64,000 bases of DNA from Sphingomonas citri (GCF_019429485.1 NZ_JAHXZN010000002.1:1-64000); one strand, 5' to 3'; positions 19,601 to 27,658 are shown, counted from the first letter of the stretch. A program made the numbers and translations. The notes: generated from the letters alone by a model not told the origin.

Positions 19601-19971
19601 GGCCCCGCGACGCTGACCAGCGCCGGCACGACCCAGTCGAGCGCCGCGGCGTTGCGGCGGAAGGAGGCGAGGCTGTCGTCGTTGCCCGGCACGTAGAAGG
19701 CGATGCTGAGCGGCGCGTTGTCCGCGCTCTTCGCCGCCGCGTGGCGGTGCGGCAGCCAGGCGGCGAGCCCGTGGCGGCGCTGCTCGCCGCGCGCCGCGGC
19801 GGCGTGCGCGCGCGGCAGCGGCAGGCGCAGGTCGACCCCGCGCGGGACCGCCACCAGCGTGGTGGCGAAGGCGATGGCCGCCGCGATCACCGCGATCAGC
19901 AGGGTCGCGATCACGCGCTTGGAGCGGCGGCTGCGGCGACCGGTGGGATCGAAGAAGACGGGGGCGGACAT
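16660..19971 (-). CDS. GH18-like / polysaccharide deacetylase (CE4) / GT2 glycosyltransferase fusion
   Basis: The protein has about 1103 residues and one N-terminal helix after RRSRRSKR. A GH18-type domain follows (about 85-420; FYVPGNDDSLASF, GGLVMDFESLPE with the acid Glu, LMAYDQHWEGG). Next comes a CE4 deacetylase domain (about 460-660; LALTFDDGPDATWTP, HSYTHPNM, FRAPYFGD, ILLHDGGGDR). A helix pair precedes a GT2 domain (SVVIPAYNEE, VIVADDGSKDRT, ALDADTQFEP, EDQDLTI, KQRFRW), and membrane helices end the protein. It resembles PgaB and PgaC joined in one chain and probably makes and trims an N-acetylglucosamine-type exopolysaccharide. ATG at 19971 has AAGG; ATG 19986 has none. No pgaA-like gene is adjacent. 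Confidence 0.9.
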   Translation of the reverse strand: MSAPVFFDPTGRRSRRSKRVIATLLIAVIAAAIAFATTLVAVPRGVDLRLPLPRAHAAAARGEQRRHGLAAWLPHRHAAAKSADNAPLSIAFYVPGNDDSLASFRRNAAALDWVVPALVSVAGPQHRVTVERDGAFERSLAALPHAPKVLPMVQNLGEEQWDGKGSAALLADPSARAALAQRLAAYVAQRHAGGLVMDFESLPETAMRPYVAFLRSLHAALPKGTTLAVTVPAEDDSWPLAAIAQATEKVILMAYDQHWEGGTPGPIAAQDWFIREVEAARRVVPADKLVVALGSYAYDWHGDSTDALSIEEAWLAAHDSEAPISFDSASGNANFAYDEDGQRHTIWMLDAATSWNEMQVLRQLNIGGVALWRLGSEDQGFWADLVAMRTGGRPDLRRPSSLLNTDIEGSGEILRITATPTPGQRTLWADPQGLIRRERYDSLPTPYVVRRAGAADPKKLALTFDDGPDATWTPRILDVLEAARVPATFFVIGGNALQHPALLNRIVRDGDEIGNHSYTHPNMARLGPRETALELNATQRLVQAYTGRSMTLFRAPYFGDAEPTTTDELEPALQAQQAGYTVVGLHVDPNDWQRPGEDAIVQQVLDQVHSATPEKSGNVILLHDGGGDRSETVAALPRIIRQLRGEGYTFVTASQLVGASAAQAMPPVAEGDLWAVRTDVAVFVVLAALAGALAWLFYLAISLGIARAVLMAGLAWVQARRKRPEPPVFAPSVSVVIPAYNEERVIVSSIQRVLASDYPQLEVIVADDGSKDRTSAVVQAAFANDPRVRLLTLVNGGKAAALNRALLSATGGVVIALDADTQFEPATIRRLARWFADERIGAVAGDARVGNRVNLVTRWQAVEYITAQNLERRALAGFDAMTVVPGAVGAWRRAALDAVGGYPEDTLAEDQDLTIAIQRAGWRVTYDPSAIAWTEAPESFRALAKQRFRWAFGTLQCLWKHRAVLRTRKPSGLALVGLPQAWLFQIAFAAISPLIDLALLVSIGGTALRVAQHGWAQTSGDVARMGVYWLAFTAIDVLCGGIAYRLDGHRARYPAHLLVAQRLVYRQIMYWVVLRAIAAAIGGWLVGWGKLERSGRVTAAGAA

Positions 19972-20111
19972 GGGCTGACCTTGCATGGACGCGCGACGCG
20001 CGGGAACGATCGTCCCCTACCCCGCCGCGGATAATCACCGCGTGGGCCGAGGCTTACAAGTTCGTCATGATCCAGTCTGGCAGGGTCGCTCACCCGCCCG
20101 CTGGTCGCAAG

Positions 20112-20267
20112 CTAGCCTAACACACCCGAGCGGTACCAGCGCCGGATCGCGGGCAATCGAGTCAACTCGCAGCCGCAGCGCCGGCAGCTCGTGTGTGCGG
20201 CGCCGTTGGCGTCGATCGTCACGCGACGATTCGGCAGGTGCCGGCCGGCGCGGCACTCCGCCGGCAT
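20112..20267 (-). CDS. Small cysteine-rich (zinc-ribbon-like) hypothetical protein
   Basis: A 51-residue reading frame contains RHLPNRRVTID, then CRRCGCEL, then IRRWYRSGVLG. The CxxCxC arrangement and the basic, aromatic tail look like a short conserved protein rather than noise. It lies in the 350-bp interval between mprF and the GH18-CE4-GT2 gene, co-oriented with both. ATG at 20267 has only a weak GACGAG site, and the open frame continues far upstream across mprF, so the start and even the reality of the gene are uncertain. Confidence 0.45.
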   Translation of the reverse strand: MPAECRAGRHLPNRRVTIDANGAAHTSCRRCGCELTRLPAIRRWYRSGVLG

Positions 20268-20323
20268 CGGCTCGTCCCCCGCCGCGGCGTGCGCGCCACC
20301 GCTCGCCCCCAGTCCGGCGGGTC

Positions 20324-22969
20324 TCACGACGACGCCAGGTTGAGCAGGGCGTCGACCGGACGCGGCGGCGTCACCTGGAAGCGCGCCATCATCCCGCCCG
20401 CACGCGGCGCCGCCGTTGTCGCCGCGGCGGACGGCTTGCCGACCAGCAGCGAGAGGTCGCGCAGCGCCTTGATCATCGCCAGTCCGCGCGGCGCGGCGAT
20501 GTAGCGCGGTTCCCACTCCGGCGCGAACTTCTCCTTGTAGGTACGCAGTCCGCGAAAGCCGTAGAAGCGCTCGCCGTGGTGGAAGATCAGCGCCGCCGCG
20601 CGCGCCCAGGCGGGGGCGAGCCGCCGCCCCGCGATGCCCGAGAGCGGCGCGATGCCGAGCGAGAAGCGGCGGAAGCCGCGCTCGCGCGCCCAATCGATCA
20701 GGTGGACGAACAGGAAGTCCATCGTCCCGGCAGGCATGTCGTCGCGATGGCGCATCAGGTCGACCGAGGCCTCGTTGCGCCCCTCGGTGAGCCACAGGTT
20801 GGCGAAGGCGACGACCCGGCCCTCGACGCAGACCAGCGCCATGTCGAAGTGACCGAGATAGTCGCGATCGAAACGGCCGAGGCTGAAGCCCTTCTCATTG
20901 TGCCCCTTGGCGCGCATCCACTCGTCCGAGATGGCGGCGAGCTCGTCAATGATCACCGGCACCGCGGCGGCGGGGACGATGCGGAACTCGGCGCCTTTAC
21001 GCGCGGCGGCGCGCTCCGCCTTGCGGACGGAGCGCAGACGCGGCACGTCGAGCACGAACGACGTCAGGTCGACGATCGCTTCCTCGCCGTACTTCACGAT
21101 CTGCAACCCCATGCCGATCGCGAGATCGAGCACCAGCCCGGTGACCTGATAGAGCAGAAGCCGGCCCTGCGCACGGTCGGCGAGGTCGCGGATCCGCCAT
21201 AGCAGCTCGCCCCACGTTTCGGCCGGGCCGATCGGGTCACCCATGATGATCCAGCTGGTGCCGCGCACCTGGTACATTAGCATCGCGCGGCCATCCTCGG
21301 AGAGCAGGAAGCGCTTGTCGCCGGTCAGCGCCAACATCGCGTCGGTACGTTCGGCGTTGGCGAGCACGCGCGCCACCGCGGCGGGATCGGCGGGAACGTC
21401 GGGCACGCTACGCGCCGGCCCGAGCAGCCGCCACATGGCCACGGCAGCGAGCATCACCGCGACCGCCAGGGTCGCACGCAGGAAACGCGGCGCGTCACCG
21501 TGCAGCGCGAAATGCCACCATAGATCGTCGTCGTACGGCACGTGCCGGTAGGCGATCAGACCGACCCACGCGGCGACTCCGACGGCGACGGCCACCGCGA
21601 TCAGCCACGCGCTCGACAGCGGCGCCTGCGTCAGCGCGGTACGACGGTAGAAGGCACCGCGAGTCCACTGCAGCAGCGCGGCGAGCGCGAGGCACACCGC
21701 GGCTTCCTCATAATCGATGCCCTTCGCCAGCGAGAAAGCGGCACCGGCGAGCAGCAGCGCGCGCGTGGCGACGAAGGCGCCGTCGAGCCGACGGTACAGG
21801 CCGGGCGCGAGCAGCAGCAGCCCGGTACCGACGAGGCTCGCGGCGACGTGGCTCGCCTCGATGAAGGGTAAAGGCAACAGCGCGTGGAGCGCGCCGATAC
21901 GCGGCGCCAGCGCGGGCAGCGAACCAGAGAGCAGCAGCATCGCGCCGCCGGCGAAGCTGGCCGCGGCGAGCACCAGCGGCGCCACCTCGCTCGCCAGCGC
22001 GCTCGAGTCGCGCAGCAGTCGCGGCAGGCCGTGCTGGCGGCGGCCCTCGTGCCACGCCAGCAGCGCCACGCCGAGGGCGAGCGGCAGCACATAATAGACC
22101 AGGCGATAGGCGATCAGCGCCGCCACCAGTGCGGCGCGGTCACCCGGCACCACCGCCAGCACCACCGCCTCGAACACACCGATCCCGCCGGGAACGTGAG
22201 TCACCAGCGCGACGACGATGCCTAGCGCATAGGCCAGCACGAAGGCGGGGAGCAGCGCGACCGGCGCGTGCGGGATCAGCACGAACAGCGCCGCCGCGGC
22301 CGCCGCGGTGTCGACCAGCGCGATGGCGATCTGCGCCACCGCCTGCGACGCGCTCGGCAGCGGCAGCGTGAAGCGCCACACGCGCAGCGGCCCGTGCGCC
22401 ACGCCGCAGGCGGCTACCAGCGCGACCACTCCGACGAGCACCGCGGCGCCGATCGCTTGTGCCATGGCGGCGCTCAGCGTCACGTCCGCGAGCGCGATCG
22501 GGCCGTCGCGCAGCGTCAGCGCGGCCCCCGCCACGGTGATGACGCCGAGCCAGAAGGTCGCGCTGGCGATGCCGACGACGCGCGCGACATCGGGTCCGTC
22601 GAGGCCGGCGGCGGTATAGACGCGGTAGCGCGCCGACCCTCCCGTGAGCAGCGCGAGCCCGAGATTGTGCGACAGCGTGTAGCTGGTGAACGACCCCAGC
22701 GCGGCGACGCGCCAGGGCAGTGGCCGACCGATAACGCGCAGCGCCATCGCGTCGTAGAGCGTCAGCGCCAGATAGCTGAGCGCGGTGAAGCCCAGCGCCA
22801 GCGCGATCTGCGTACCCGACAGGCCGTGGATCGCCGCGCGAACGTCGGCGAGGTGAATCTCGCGGGTCAACCGCTCGACCGCGGCGAAGCCGAGACCGAG
22901 CAATAGGGCCACCGCCGCCACGGTGGCGGGGGTGCGATAGCGTTCGAGACGGGCGCGAAGCTCAGGCAT
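20324..22969 (-). CDS. mprF: Bifunctional lysylphosphatidylglycerol synthetase/flippase
   Basis: The 881-residue protein has an N-terminal flippase part with many helices (DAMALRVIGRPLPW, TLSHNLGLALLTGGSARYR, VTHVPGGIGVFEA). The C-terminal cytosolic DUF2156 domain (about 560-860) has FLLSEDGRAMLMYQV, IMGDPIG, KGHNEKGFSLGRFD and GTMDFLFVHLIDWARERG. MprF/LpiA transfers an aminoacyl group (usually lysine) from tRNA to phosphatidylglycerol and flips the product, giving resistance to cationic peptides. Its start overlaps the stop of the DUF2147 gene by 8 bp, and a VirJ/AcvB-like gene lies further upstream on the same strand, echoing the acvB-lpiA pairing of Agrobacterium. Confidence 0.95.
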   Translation of the reverse strand: MPELRARLERYRTPATVAAVALLLGLGFAAVERLTREIHLADVRAAIHGLSGTQIALALGFTALSYLALTLYDAMALRVIGRPLPWRVAALGSFTSYTLSHNLGLALLTGGSARYRVYTAAGLDGPDVARVVGIASATFWLGVITVAGAALTLRDGPIALADVTLSAAMAQAIGAAVLVGVVALVAACGVAHGPLRVWRFTLPLPSASQAVAQIAIALVDTAAAAAALFVLIPHAPVALLPAFVLAYALGIVVALVTHVPGGIGVFEAVVLAVVPGDRAALVAALIAYRLVYYVLPLALGVALLAWHEGRRQHGLPRLLRDSSALASEVAPLVLAAASFAGGAMLLLSGSLPALAPRIGALHALLPLPFIEASHVAASLVGTGLLLLAPGLYRRLDGAFVATRALLLAGAAFSLAKGIDYEEAAVCLALAALLQWTRGAFYRRTALTQAPLSSAWLIAVAVAVGVAAWVGLIAYRHVPYDDDLWWHFALHGDAPRFLRATLAVAVMLAAVAMWRLLGPARSVPDVPADPAAVARVLANAERTDAMLALTGDKRFLLSEDGRAMLMYQVRGTSWIIMGDPIGPAETWGELLWRIRDLADRAQGRLLLYQVTGLVLDLAIGMGLQIVKYGEEAIVDLTSFVLDVPRLRSVRKAERAAARKGAEFRIVPAAAVPVIIDELAAISDEWMRAKGHNEKGFSLGRFDRDYLGHFDMALVCVEGRVVAFANLWLTEGRNEASVDLMRHRDDMPAGTMDFLFVHLIDWARERGFRRFSLGIAPLSGIAGRRLAPAWARAAALIFHHGERFYGFRGLRTYKEKFAPEWEPRYIAAPRGLAMIKALRDLSLLVGKPSAAATTAAPRAGGMMARFQVTPPRPVDALLNLASS

Positions 22970-23396
22970 GCGGCGGCTGCGCGACGCGGTGCCACAGCTG
23001 CGAGCGGCACACGAGACCGTGGAGAATGCACCCCTTCACACGCAGCCCGTCGCTGCCGACCGGCTCGATCTTCGAGTAGAAGCGCCGGCCCATGTCGGGC
23101 ACGAAGACGGTGCCGACCCAGCCACCCGACGTCGGCCGGTAGTTCTCGAGCAGCTGGGTGCCGATCAGCCCGGTGACGCCGCCTTCGCGAGCGTCGGCCT
23201 GCGCCTCGGCGCTGGCCCAGACAATCCAGCCGCACAGCCGGTCGCCGCAAGCGCCCGTTCGCACCGCCACCGATCCATAGGGATTGAGCCACGTTCCCAG
23301 CGGGCTCGCCGTCGGGGCGGCCGACGCCCCGACCGGGAGCGCGAACGCCGTCGCCACCGCGATCGCCGTCGCCATCATCCCGCGCATGCTTCTCAC
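22962..23396 (-). CDS. DUF2147 exported protein
   Basis: The protein has about 144 residues. It has a signal peptide (TAIAVATAFALPVGASA) and then the DUF2147 pattern SPLGTWLNPYGSVAVRTGACGDRLCGWIVW, broken here by a Cys pair, ending with GCILHGLVCRSQLWHRV. The family is periplasmic and of unknown function, often near cell-envelope genes. GTG at 23396 has AGGGG nine bases before it; ATG at 23387 is equally possible. It overlaps mprF by 8 bp, so the two are probably translated together. Confidence 0.85.
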   Translation of the reverse strand: MRSMRGMMATAIAVATAFALPVGASAAPTASPLGTWLNPYGSVAVRTGACGDRLCGWIVWASAEAQADAREGGVTGLIGTQLLENYRPTSGGWVGTVFVPDMGRRFYSKIEPVGSDGLRVKGCILHGLVCRSQLWHRVAQPPHA

Positions 23397-23488
23397 GTGT
23401 TCAATCCCCTGCTCTGTTTGAGCGACCGTGTAGGACGGCGCGCATTGCGAGAGGCTCGTCGTCGACTGAATTATCGGTAATGTGGCGC

Positions 23489-24232
23489 TCAGCGGCCCTG
23501 CTGGACGGCCTGCCACAGCGCCGCGCACAGCCGATCCGGGTCATGGTTGAGGTAATGGTCGCCGGGCAGCGTCACGACGCGCACGTTGCGCTGGCGCCAT
23601 CGCGGACACAGGCTGTTGGCCTCGGTCGCCCCGTGGACGCAGAGCACGGGCGCCCAGTCGACGCTGCGCGCGCTCGGCAAGGCGGCGCGATCGGGCGGGC
23701 CATCGAACAGCCCGCCCGGGCTGGCGCGGAACAGCAAGGTGTCGCCCGGCACCGCGAAGATCAGCTGCGGCACACGCGCGCGCAGCGGCAGCGGCAACAG
23801 GCTCGCGCCATATTGCAGCATGTCGGCGCCGAACGACTGGCCCACCAGCAGCACGCGCTGCGCGCCCGGCAGCGCGAGCGCGCGACGGGTCGCCTCCGCC
23901 ACCAGCGCGGCCGCCTCGGCGGGGCTGCGCCCCTCACGAAAGGCGGTGAGCGAGTTGATCTCGAACACGGGGATACCGTGCGCGGCCAGCATCCGGCCGA
24001 TGTGCGGCGTCATGCCCGCGTCGAAGCCGGAATCGCCCGAGAACAGCACCGCCACCATGCCGCGCTGCGCCGGCGAAGGCTTCGCCGCCGCCGGCACCAG
24101 CCGGTACATCGAGGGGCTGTAGTAACCGAGCGCGCCGAGATAGCCGAGCACCACCAGCCCCAATGCGGCGAGCAGCGCGAGCGCCACACCGAGTGGGTTA
24201 CGGCGGCGCGGCGACACGGGAAAGTCGGTCAT
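23489..24232 (-). CDS. VirJ/AcvB-family alpha/beta hydrolase
   Basis: The 247-residue protein has one N-terminal helix (PLGVALALLAALGLVVLGYLG shortened form of a membrane anchor). VLFSGDSGFDAGM, the nucleophile elbow LVGQSFGADML, LIFAVPGDT and the late LPGDHYLNHD block match the VirJ domain. In Agrobacterium, AcvB/VirJ hydrolyses lysyl-phosphatidylglycerol and is encoded with lpiA, an mprF homologue. Here it is also close to mprF (about 500 bp, with DUF2147 between), which supports the same role of limiting aminoacyl-lipid levels. It has one hydrolase domain like VirJ, not the longer AcvB form. Confidence 0.88.
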   Translation of the reverse strand: MTDFPVSPRRRNPLGVALALLAALGLVVLGYLGALGYYSPSMYRLVPAAAKPSPAQRGMVAVLFSGDSGFDAGMTPHIGRMLAAHGIPVFEINSLTAFREGRSPAEAAALVAEATRRALALPGAQRVLLVGQSFGADMLQYGASLLPLPLRARVPQLIFAVPGDTLLFRASPGGLFDGPPDRAALPSARSVDWAPVLCVHGATEANSLCPRWRQRNVRVVTLPGDHYLNHDPDRLCAALWQAVQQGR

Positions 24233-24235
24233 GGC

Positions 24236-24571
24236 TCAGGCACTCAGCGCGTAGGTGATGACGAAGCAGGCCGCGGTGAGCAGCAGCATGGCGAGGATGA
24301 AACAGGCATCGGCGAGCTGCTCCATCAGGTGCAGCCGGCGATGCGAGGCGCCGCGCAGCGCGACATAGGACGTCAGCGTCGCGACCAGGAACAGCAGCGA
24401 GTCGATCGCGAGCAGGTCGTCCGCCACGCCGGCGCGACGGCCGCTCGCCACTCCGAGGTGGAGCAGGCCGATGCCGGTGAGGCAGACACCCACCATCGCC
24501 GAGGCGATCGGGCAGATCAGCCGGCAGATGCGCTCGTCCAGTGCGGCGCGCGGGGTAAGCGGCGACTCCAT
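24236..24571 (-). CDS. Small integral membrane protein of unknown function
   Basis: About 111 residues with three hydrophobic stretches (ICPIASAMVGVCLTGIGLL, LLAIDSLLFLVATLTSYVAL and ACFILAMLLLTAACFVITYA), separated by basic loops. I recognise no family. It lies three bases upstream of the VirJ-like gene on the same strand, so it may be first in the virJ-DUF2147-mprF unit. The start is uncertain: ATG 24571 has a GGGCGGG run before it, and ATG 24619 lies in AT-rich DNA with no ribosome site. Confidence 0.65.
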   Translation of the reverse strand: MESPLTPRAALDERICRLICPIASAMVGVCLTGIGLLHLGVASGRRAGVADDLLAIDSLLFLVATLTSYVALRGASHRRLHLMEQLADACFILAMLLLTAACFVITYALSA

Positions 24572-24716
24572 CAGCCCCGCCCTGCCCGCCGCCGCCTGCC
24601 AGCGCTCTGACAAAAACATTATCGATTCGTCATCTTACGCTCATCGCTCGAACAGCCGTACGCTGGCACAACAGGCTCGACGCCCCGCGCCGTGGCGTCA
24701 GCGGAGACCGTCGCGC

Positions 24717-25238
24717 ATGGCCAGCCACCCCGTTCACGCTTTCGCCGCGCGCCTGCTCGGCAAATCCCCCGCGGCGCTGGACGCGGAGGAGCGCCGCGTT
24801 CTCACCAAGATCGAGGAGCGGCTGCCGATCGCGCGCGACGCGGGCGACGTCGACGACGAGACCGCGACGCTCGGCGACCGGCTCGCCGATCGAGTCGCCG
24901 CGGTGGGCGGCTCCTGGGGCTTCATCCTTGCCTTCACGCTGCTGCTGGTCAGCTGGATGCTGCTCAACAGCGGCGTGCTGCCACGGCTCGGCCACGCCTT
25001 CGACCCGTATCCCTACATCTTCCTCAACCTGATGCTGTCGACGCTCGCCGCGATCCAGGCGCCCGTGATCATGATGAGCCAGAACCGCCAGGCGGCGAAG
25101 GATCGGCTCGCCGCGCGGCTCGACTATGAGGTCAATCTGCGCGCCGAGCTGGAGATCCTGCGGCTCCACGACATGATCGAGCACGCCGTCTCTGCGCGGC
25201 TGGACGAGTTGCTCGAGCGCCGGCCCGCGGCATCATGA
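24717..25238 (+). CDS. DUF1003 membrane protein
   Basis: The 173-residue protein shows the DUF1003 core: DRLADRVAAVGGSWGFILAF, a second helix ending FDPYPYIFLNLMLSTLAAIQAP, then IMMSQNRQAAKDRLAARLDYEVNLRAE-type conserved cytosolic helices. The family is widespread in bacteria and its function is unknown. It is divergent from the small membrane gene at 24571. Its stop overlaps the next gene (ATGA), and a response regulator and kinase follow, suggesting a four-gene unit. Confidence 0.88.
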   Translation: MASHPVHAFAARLLGKSPAALDAEERRVLTKIEERLPIARDAGDVDDETATLGDRLADRVAAVGGSWGFILAFTLLLVSWMLLNSGVLPRLGHAFDPYPYIFLNLMLSTLAAIQAPVIMMSQNRQAAKDRLAARLDYEVNLRAELEILRLHDMIEHAVSARLDELLERRPAAS

Positions 25239-25594
25239 CCGGGCTTCAGCCGCTCGACCGCGCGGTGCTCGCCTCCGCGCTGCTCGCGGCGCTCGGCTCG
25301 GCGCTGGCGCTGCGCGGCGTCCACCAGCTTCATCACGCGCGCGGCGACTCGGTCGGTGCCACCTTCGTCGCCACCGCGCCCACGCGCGGCGTACTGCCGA
25401 TGGTGACCAGCCTGCGCGCGGGCGGCCCCGCGGAGCGCGCCGGGCTGCTCGTCGGCGATCTCGTCGAGCGGATCGACGGCCGTGCCCCCGCGACGCTTGC
25501 GGAGGTACAGCGCGAGATGGCAACACACCCGCTGGTGAAGCTGGTGGTGCGGCGCGGCGCGCGCGACCTGCCGATCGAGGTCCGCGGGCAGTGA
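25235..25594 (+). CDS. Single PDZ-domain membrane-anchored protein
   Basis: The 119-residue protein has one N-terminal helix (VLASALLAALGSALALRGV) followed by a PDZ fold. In that fold, GVLPMVTSLRAGGPAERAGL and VGDLVERIDGRAP are the peptide-binding loop and the canonical GD-x-I segment. There is no protease domain, so it is an adaptor or sensor. It overlaps the DUF1003 gene by 4 bp and lies 10 bp before the response regulator. It may present a periplasmic or membrane signal to the two-component system; this is inference. Confidence 0.75.
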   Translation: MTGLQPLDRAVLASALLAALGSALALRGVHQLHHARGDSVGATFVATAPTRGVLPMVTSLRAGGPAERAGLLVGDLVERIDGRAPATLAEVQREMATHPLVKLVVRRGARDLPIEVRGQ

Positions 25595-25604
25595 GAGGAA
25601 CAGC

Positions 25605-26291
25605 GTGTCGCAGAAGATCCTGCTGATCGAGGACGATGCCGCCACCGCCGATTTCGTCGCCAAGGGGCTGAGCGAAGAGGGCTTCGTGGTCGATCGCGCC
25701 GATAATGGTCGCGACGGCCTGTTCCACGCCACCGACGGCAGCTACGATTGCGTCGTGCTCGATCGCATGTTGCCCGGCATCGACGGCATGGCGGTGCTCG
25801 CGGCGATGCGCGGCGCCGGCATCGAGACGCCGGTGATCGTGCTCTCCGCGCTCGGCTCACCGGAGGATCGGGTGAAGGGGCTGACGAACGGCTCCGACGA
25901 CTATCTGGTCAAGCCGTTCGCCTTCGCCGAACTGCTCGCGCGCATCCGGCTGCTGGTCCGCCGCGGCCGCAGCGCGCCAGCGGTGGAGACGGTGTTGCGC
26001 TGCGACGATCTCGAGGTCGATCTGCTCGCCCGCCGCGTCAAGCGTGCCGGCAAGACGATCGAGTTGCAACCGCGCGAGTTCCGGCTGCTCGAATTCATGC
26101 TGCGCCACGCCGAGCAGGTGGTCACGCGCACGATGCTGCTCGAGGGCGTGTGGGACTATCACTTCGATCCCGGCACCAACGTGATCGACGTGCATCTCAG
26201 CCGGCTGCGCAAGAAGGTCGACGAGGGCTTCGCGCGACCTCTGCTCCACACCGTGCGCGGCTCGGGCTACCGGCTCGGCGTGAACCCCTAA
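25605..26291 (+). CDS. OmpR/PhoB-family response regulator
   Basis: The 228-residue protein has a receiver domain (ILLIEDDAATADFV with the acidic pair, VVLDRMLPGIDG with the phospho-Asp near residue 51, VLSALGSPEDRV, and Lys in DDYLVKPFAF). A winged-helix DNA-binding domain follows (IELQPREFRLLEFMLRH, VIDVHLSRLRKKVD, TVRGSGYRLG). The start is GTG at 25605 with GAGAGGAA upstream. The kinase gene follows after 17 bp. It most resembles the QseB/TctD-like branch. Target genes cannot be read from the sequence. Confidence 0.93.
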   Translation: MSQKILLIEDDAATADFVAKGLSEEGFVVDRADNGRDGLFHATDGSYDCVVLDRMLPGIDGMAVLAAMRGAGIETPVIVLSALGSPEDRVKGLTNGSDDYLVKPFAFAELLARIRLLVRRGRSAPAVETVLRCDDLEVDLLARRVKRAGKTIELQPREFRLLEFMLRHAEQVVTRTMLLEGVWDYHFDPGTNVIDVHLSRLRKKVDEGFARPLLHTVRGSGYRLGVNP

Positions 26292-26308
26292 GATGTGCGG
26301 GCGCTGAG

Positions 26309-27658
26309 GTGCACTGGCGCTCGACCACCGCGCGCTTCGCCGCGCTGGTCTTCCTGCTGCAAGTGGCCGCGGCGGCGACGCTGCTGCTGACGCTGCGCGC
26401 GATCGTGCGCGGCCAGGTGTACGATCGCGCGCTCGCCACCGAGGAGGTGTTGCGCCAGGACCTGCTCGCGATCCAGAGCGACACGGGTACCGCCGCGCTG
26501 GCGCGCGCGATCGAGCTGCGCGGCGCGCGTCCCGCCCGCGCGGGCGCGGTGGTGCTGCTCGCGGACGCGGCGGGCAACCGACTCGCCGGAAATCTCTCCG
26601 CCTGGCCGCCCAACATTCTCCCCGACGACGGCACCATCGCCGTGGAGCTCTACCGCCGCCGCCACGACGCGCCCGAGGCGATGCTGGTGCGCGCGACCCG
26701 GCTGCCTGGCGGCGCGCGGCTGCTCACGGGTAGCGTGGTGGAGGGTGAGCGCCGCACGGTGCGCCTGCTCGAGGCGGCGATGCTGGTGGCCTTGTCGCTC
26801 GCGATCGCCTTTGCCGCGCTCGCCGCCTGGCTGGCGGCGCGGATGATCGTCACCCGCCTCGACGACACGGTGGCGACGCTGCGCGCCGTGCGCGGCGGTG
26901 ATCTGTCGCGCCGCGTCGCCGATGATCGCAGCGGGGACGCCTTCGCGCTGCTCGCCGACGCGGTGAACGCCACGCTGGACCGGCTCGACTCGCTGGTCAG
27001 CGAGCTCACGATCGCCACCGACACACTCGCGCACGATTTGAAGTCGCCGCTCACCCGGCTGCGCTCGGCGCTGGAACGCGCCGCCGCGCAGGTGAGCGAG
27101 CCCGCCGCGCAGGAGGCGGTCGATCGCGCACTCGGCGAGGGCGAGCGCGTGCTCGCGCTGGTCGAGACCGCGCTGCGCATCACGCGCGCCGAGGCGGGCA
27201 TCGGGCGCGAGTCGTTCGCGCCGGTCGACGTCGCCAACGAGCTGGAGCAGCTCGCCGAGATCTACGGGCCGCTGGCGGAGGACGCCGATCGTGTGATCCG
27301 GGTGGTCGCGCCGGAGCCTCTGACGCTGCCGTTGCACCGCGAGCTGATCGCGCAGGCGCTCGGCAACCTGATCGACAATGCGCTGAAATATGGCGCCGGC
27401 ACGATCACGCTGTCGCTCACGGTCACGTCGCATGCCGCTACCGTGAGCGTCGCCGACGAAGGTACCGGCATCGCGCCCGAGCATCGCGCCGTCGCCCTGA
27501 GCCGCTTCGGCCGGGTCGATGAGGCGCGTGGCGGCAATGGTGCCGGGCTGGGGCTCTCGCTGGTCGCCGCGGTGGCGCGGCTGCACGGCGGCAGCGTCAC
27601 GCTCGACGACGCCGCGCCGGGACTGGTGGTGGCGCTGGAGCTGCCGCTACGGTCGTGA
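26309..27658 (+). CDS. Sensor histidine kinase
   Basis: The protein has about 449 residues with helices near 12-34 and 155-178 flanking a periplasmic sensor, then a HAMP linker. The phosphoacceptor site is DTLAHDLKSPLTRLRSALE. The ATPase domain has the N box NLIDNALKYG, G1 DEGTGI and G2 NGAGLGLSL. It pairs with the upstream response regulator. The likely start is GTG at 26309; the open frame extends far upstream through the regulator, but that part is out of frame with any family. The periplasmic region is short and shows no known ligand domain. Confidence 0.9.
   Translation: MHWRSTTARFAALVFLLQVAAAATLLLTLRAIVRGQVYDRALATEEVLRQDLLAIQSDTGTAALARAIELRGARPARAGAVVLLADAAGNRLAGNLSAWPPNILPDDGTIAVELYRRRHDAPEAMLVRATRLPGGARLLTGSVVEGERRTVRLLEAAMLVALSLAIAFAALAAWLAARMIVTRLDDTVATLRAVRGGDLSRRVADDRSGDAFALLADAVNATLDRLDSLVSELTIATDTLAHDLKSPLTRLRSALERAAAQVSEPAAQEAVDRALGEGERVLALVETALRITRAEAGIGRESFAPVDVANELEQLAEIYGPLAEDADRVIRVVAPEPLTLPLHRELIAQALGNLIDNALKYGAGTITLSLTVTSHAATVSVADEGTGIAPEHRAVALSRFGRVDEARGGNGAGLGLSLVAAVARLHGGSVTLDDAAPGLVVALELPLRS

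Noticed and set aside
25748..26308. Long open frame upstream of the kinase giving a 636-residue protein
   Set aside because: It reads through the response regulator out of frame; the kinase family begins at GTG 26309.
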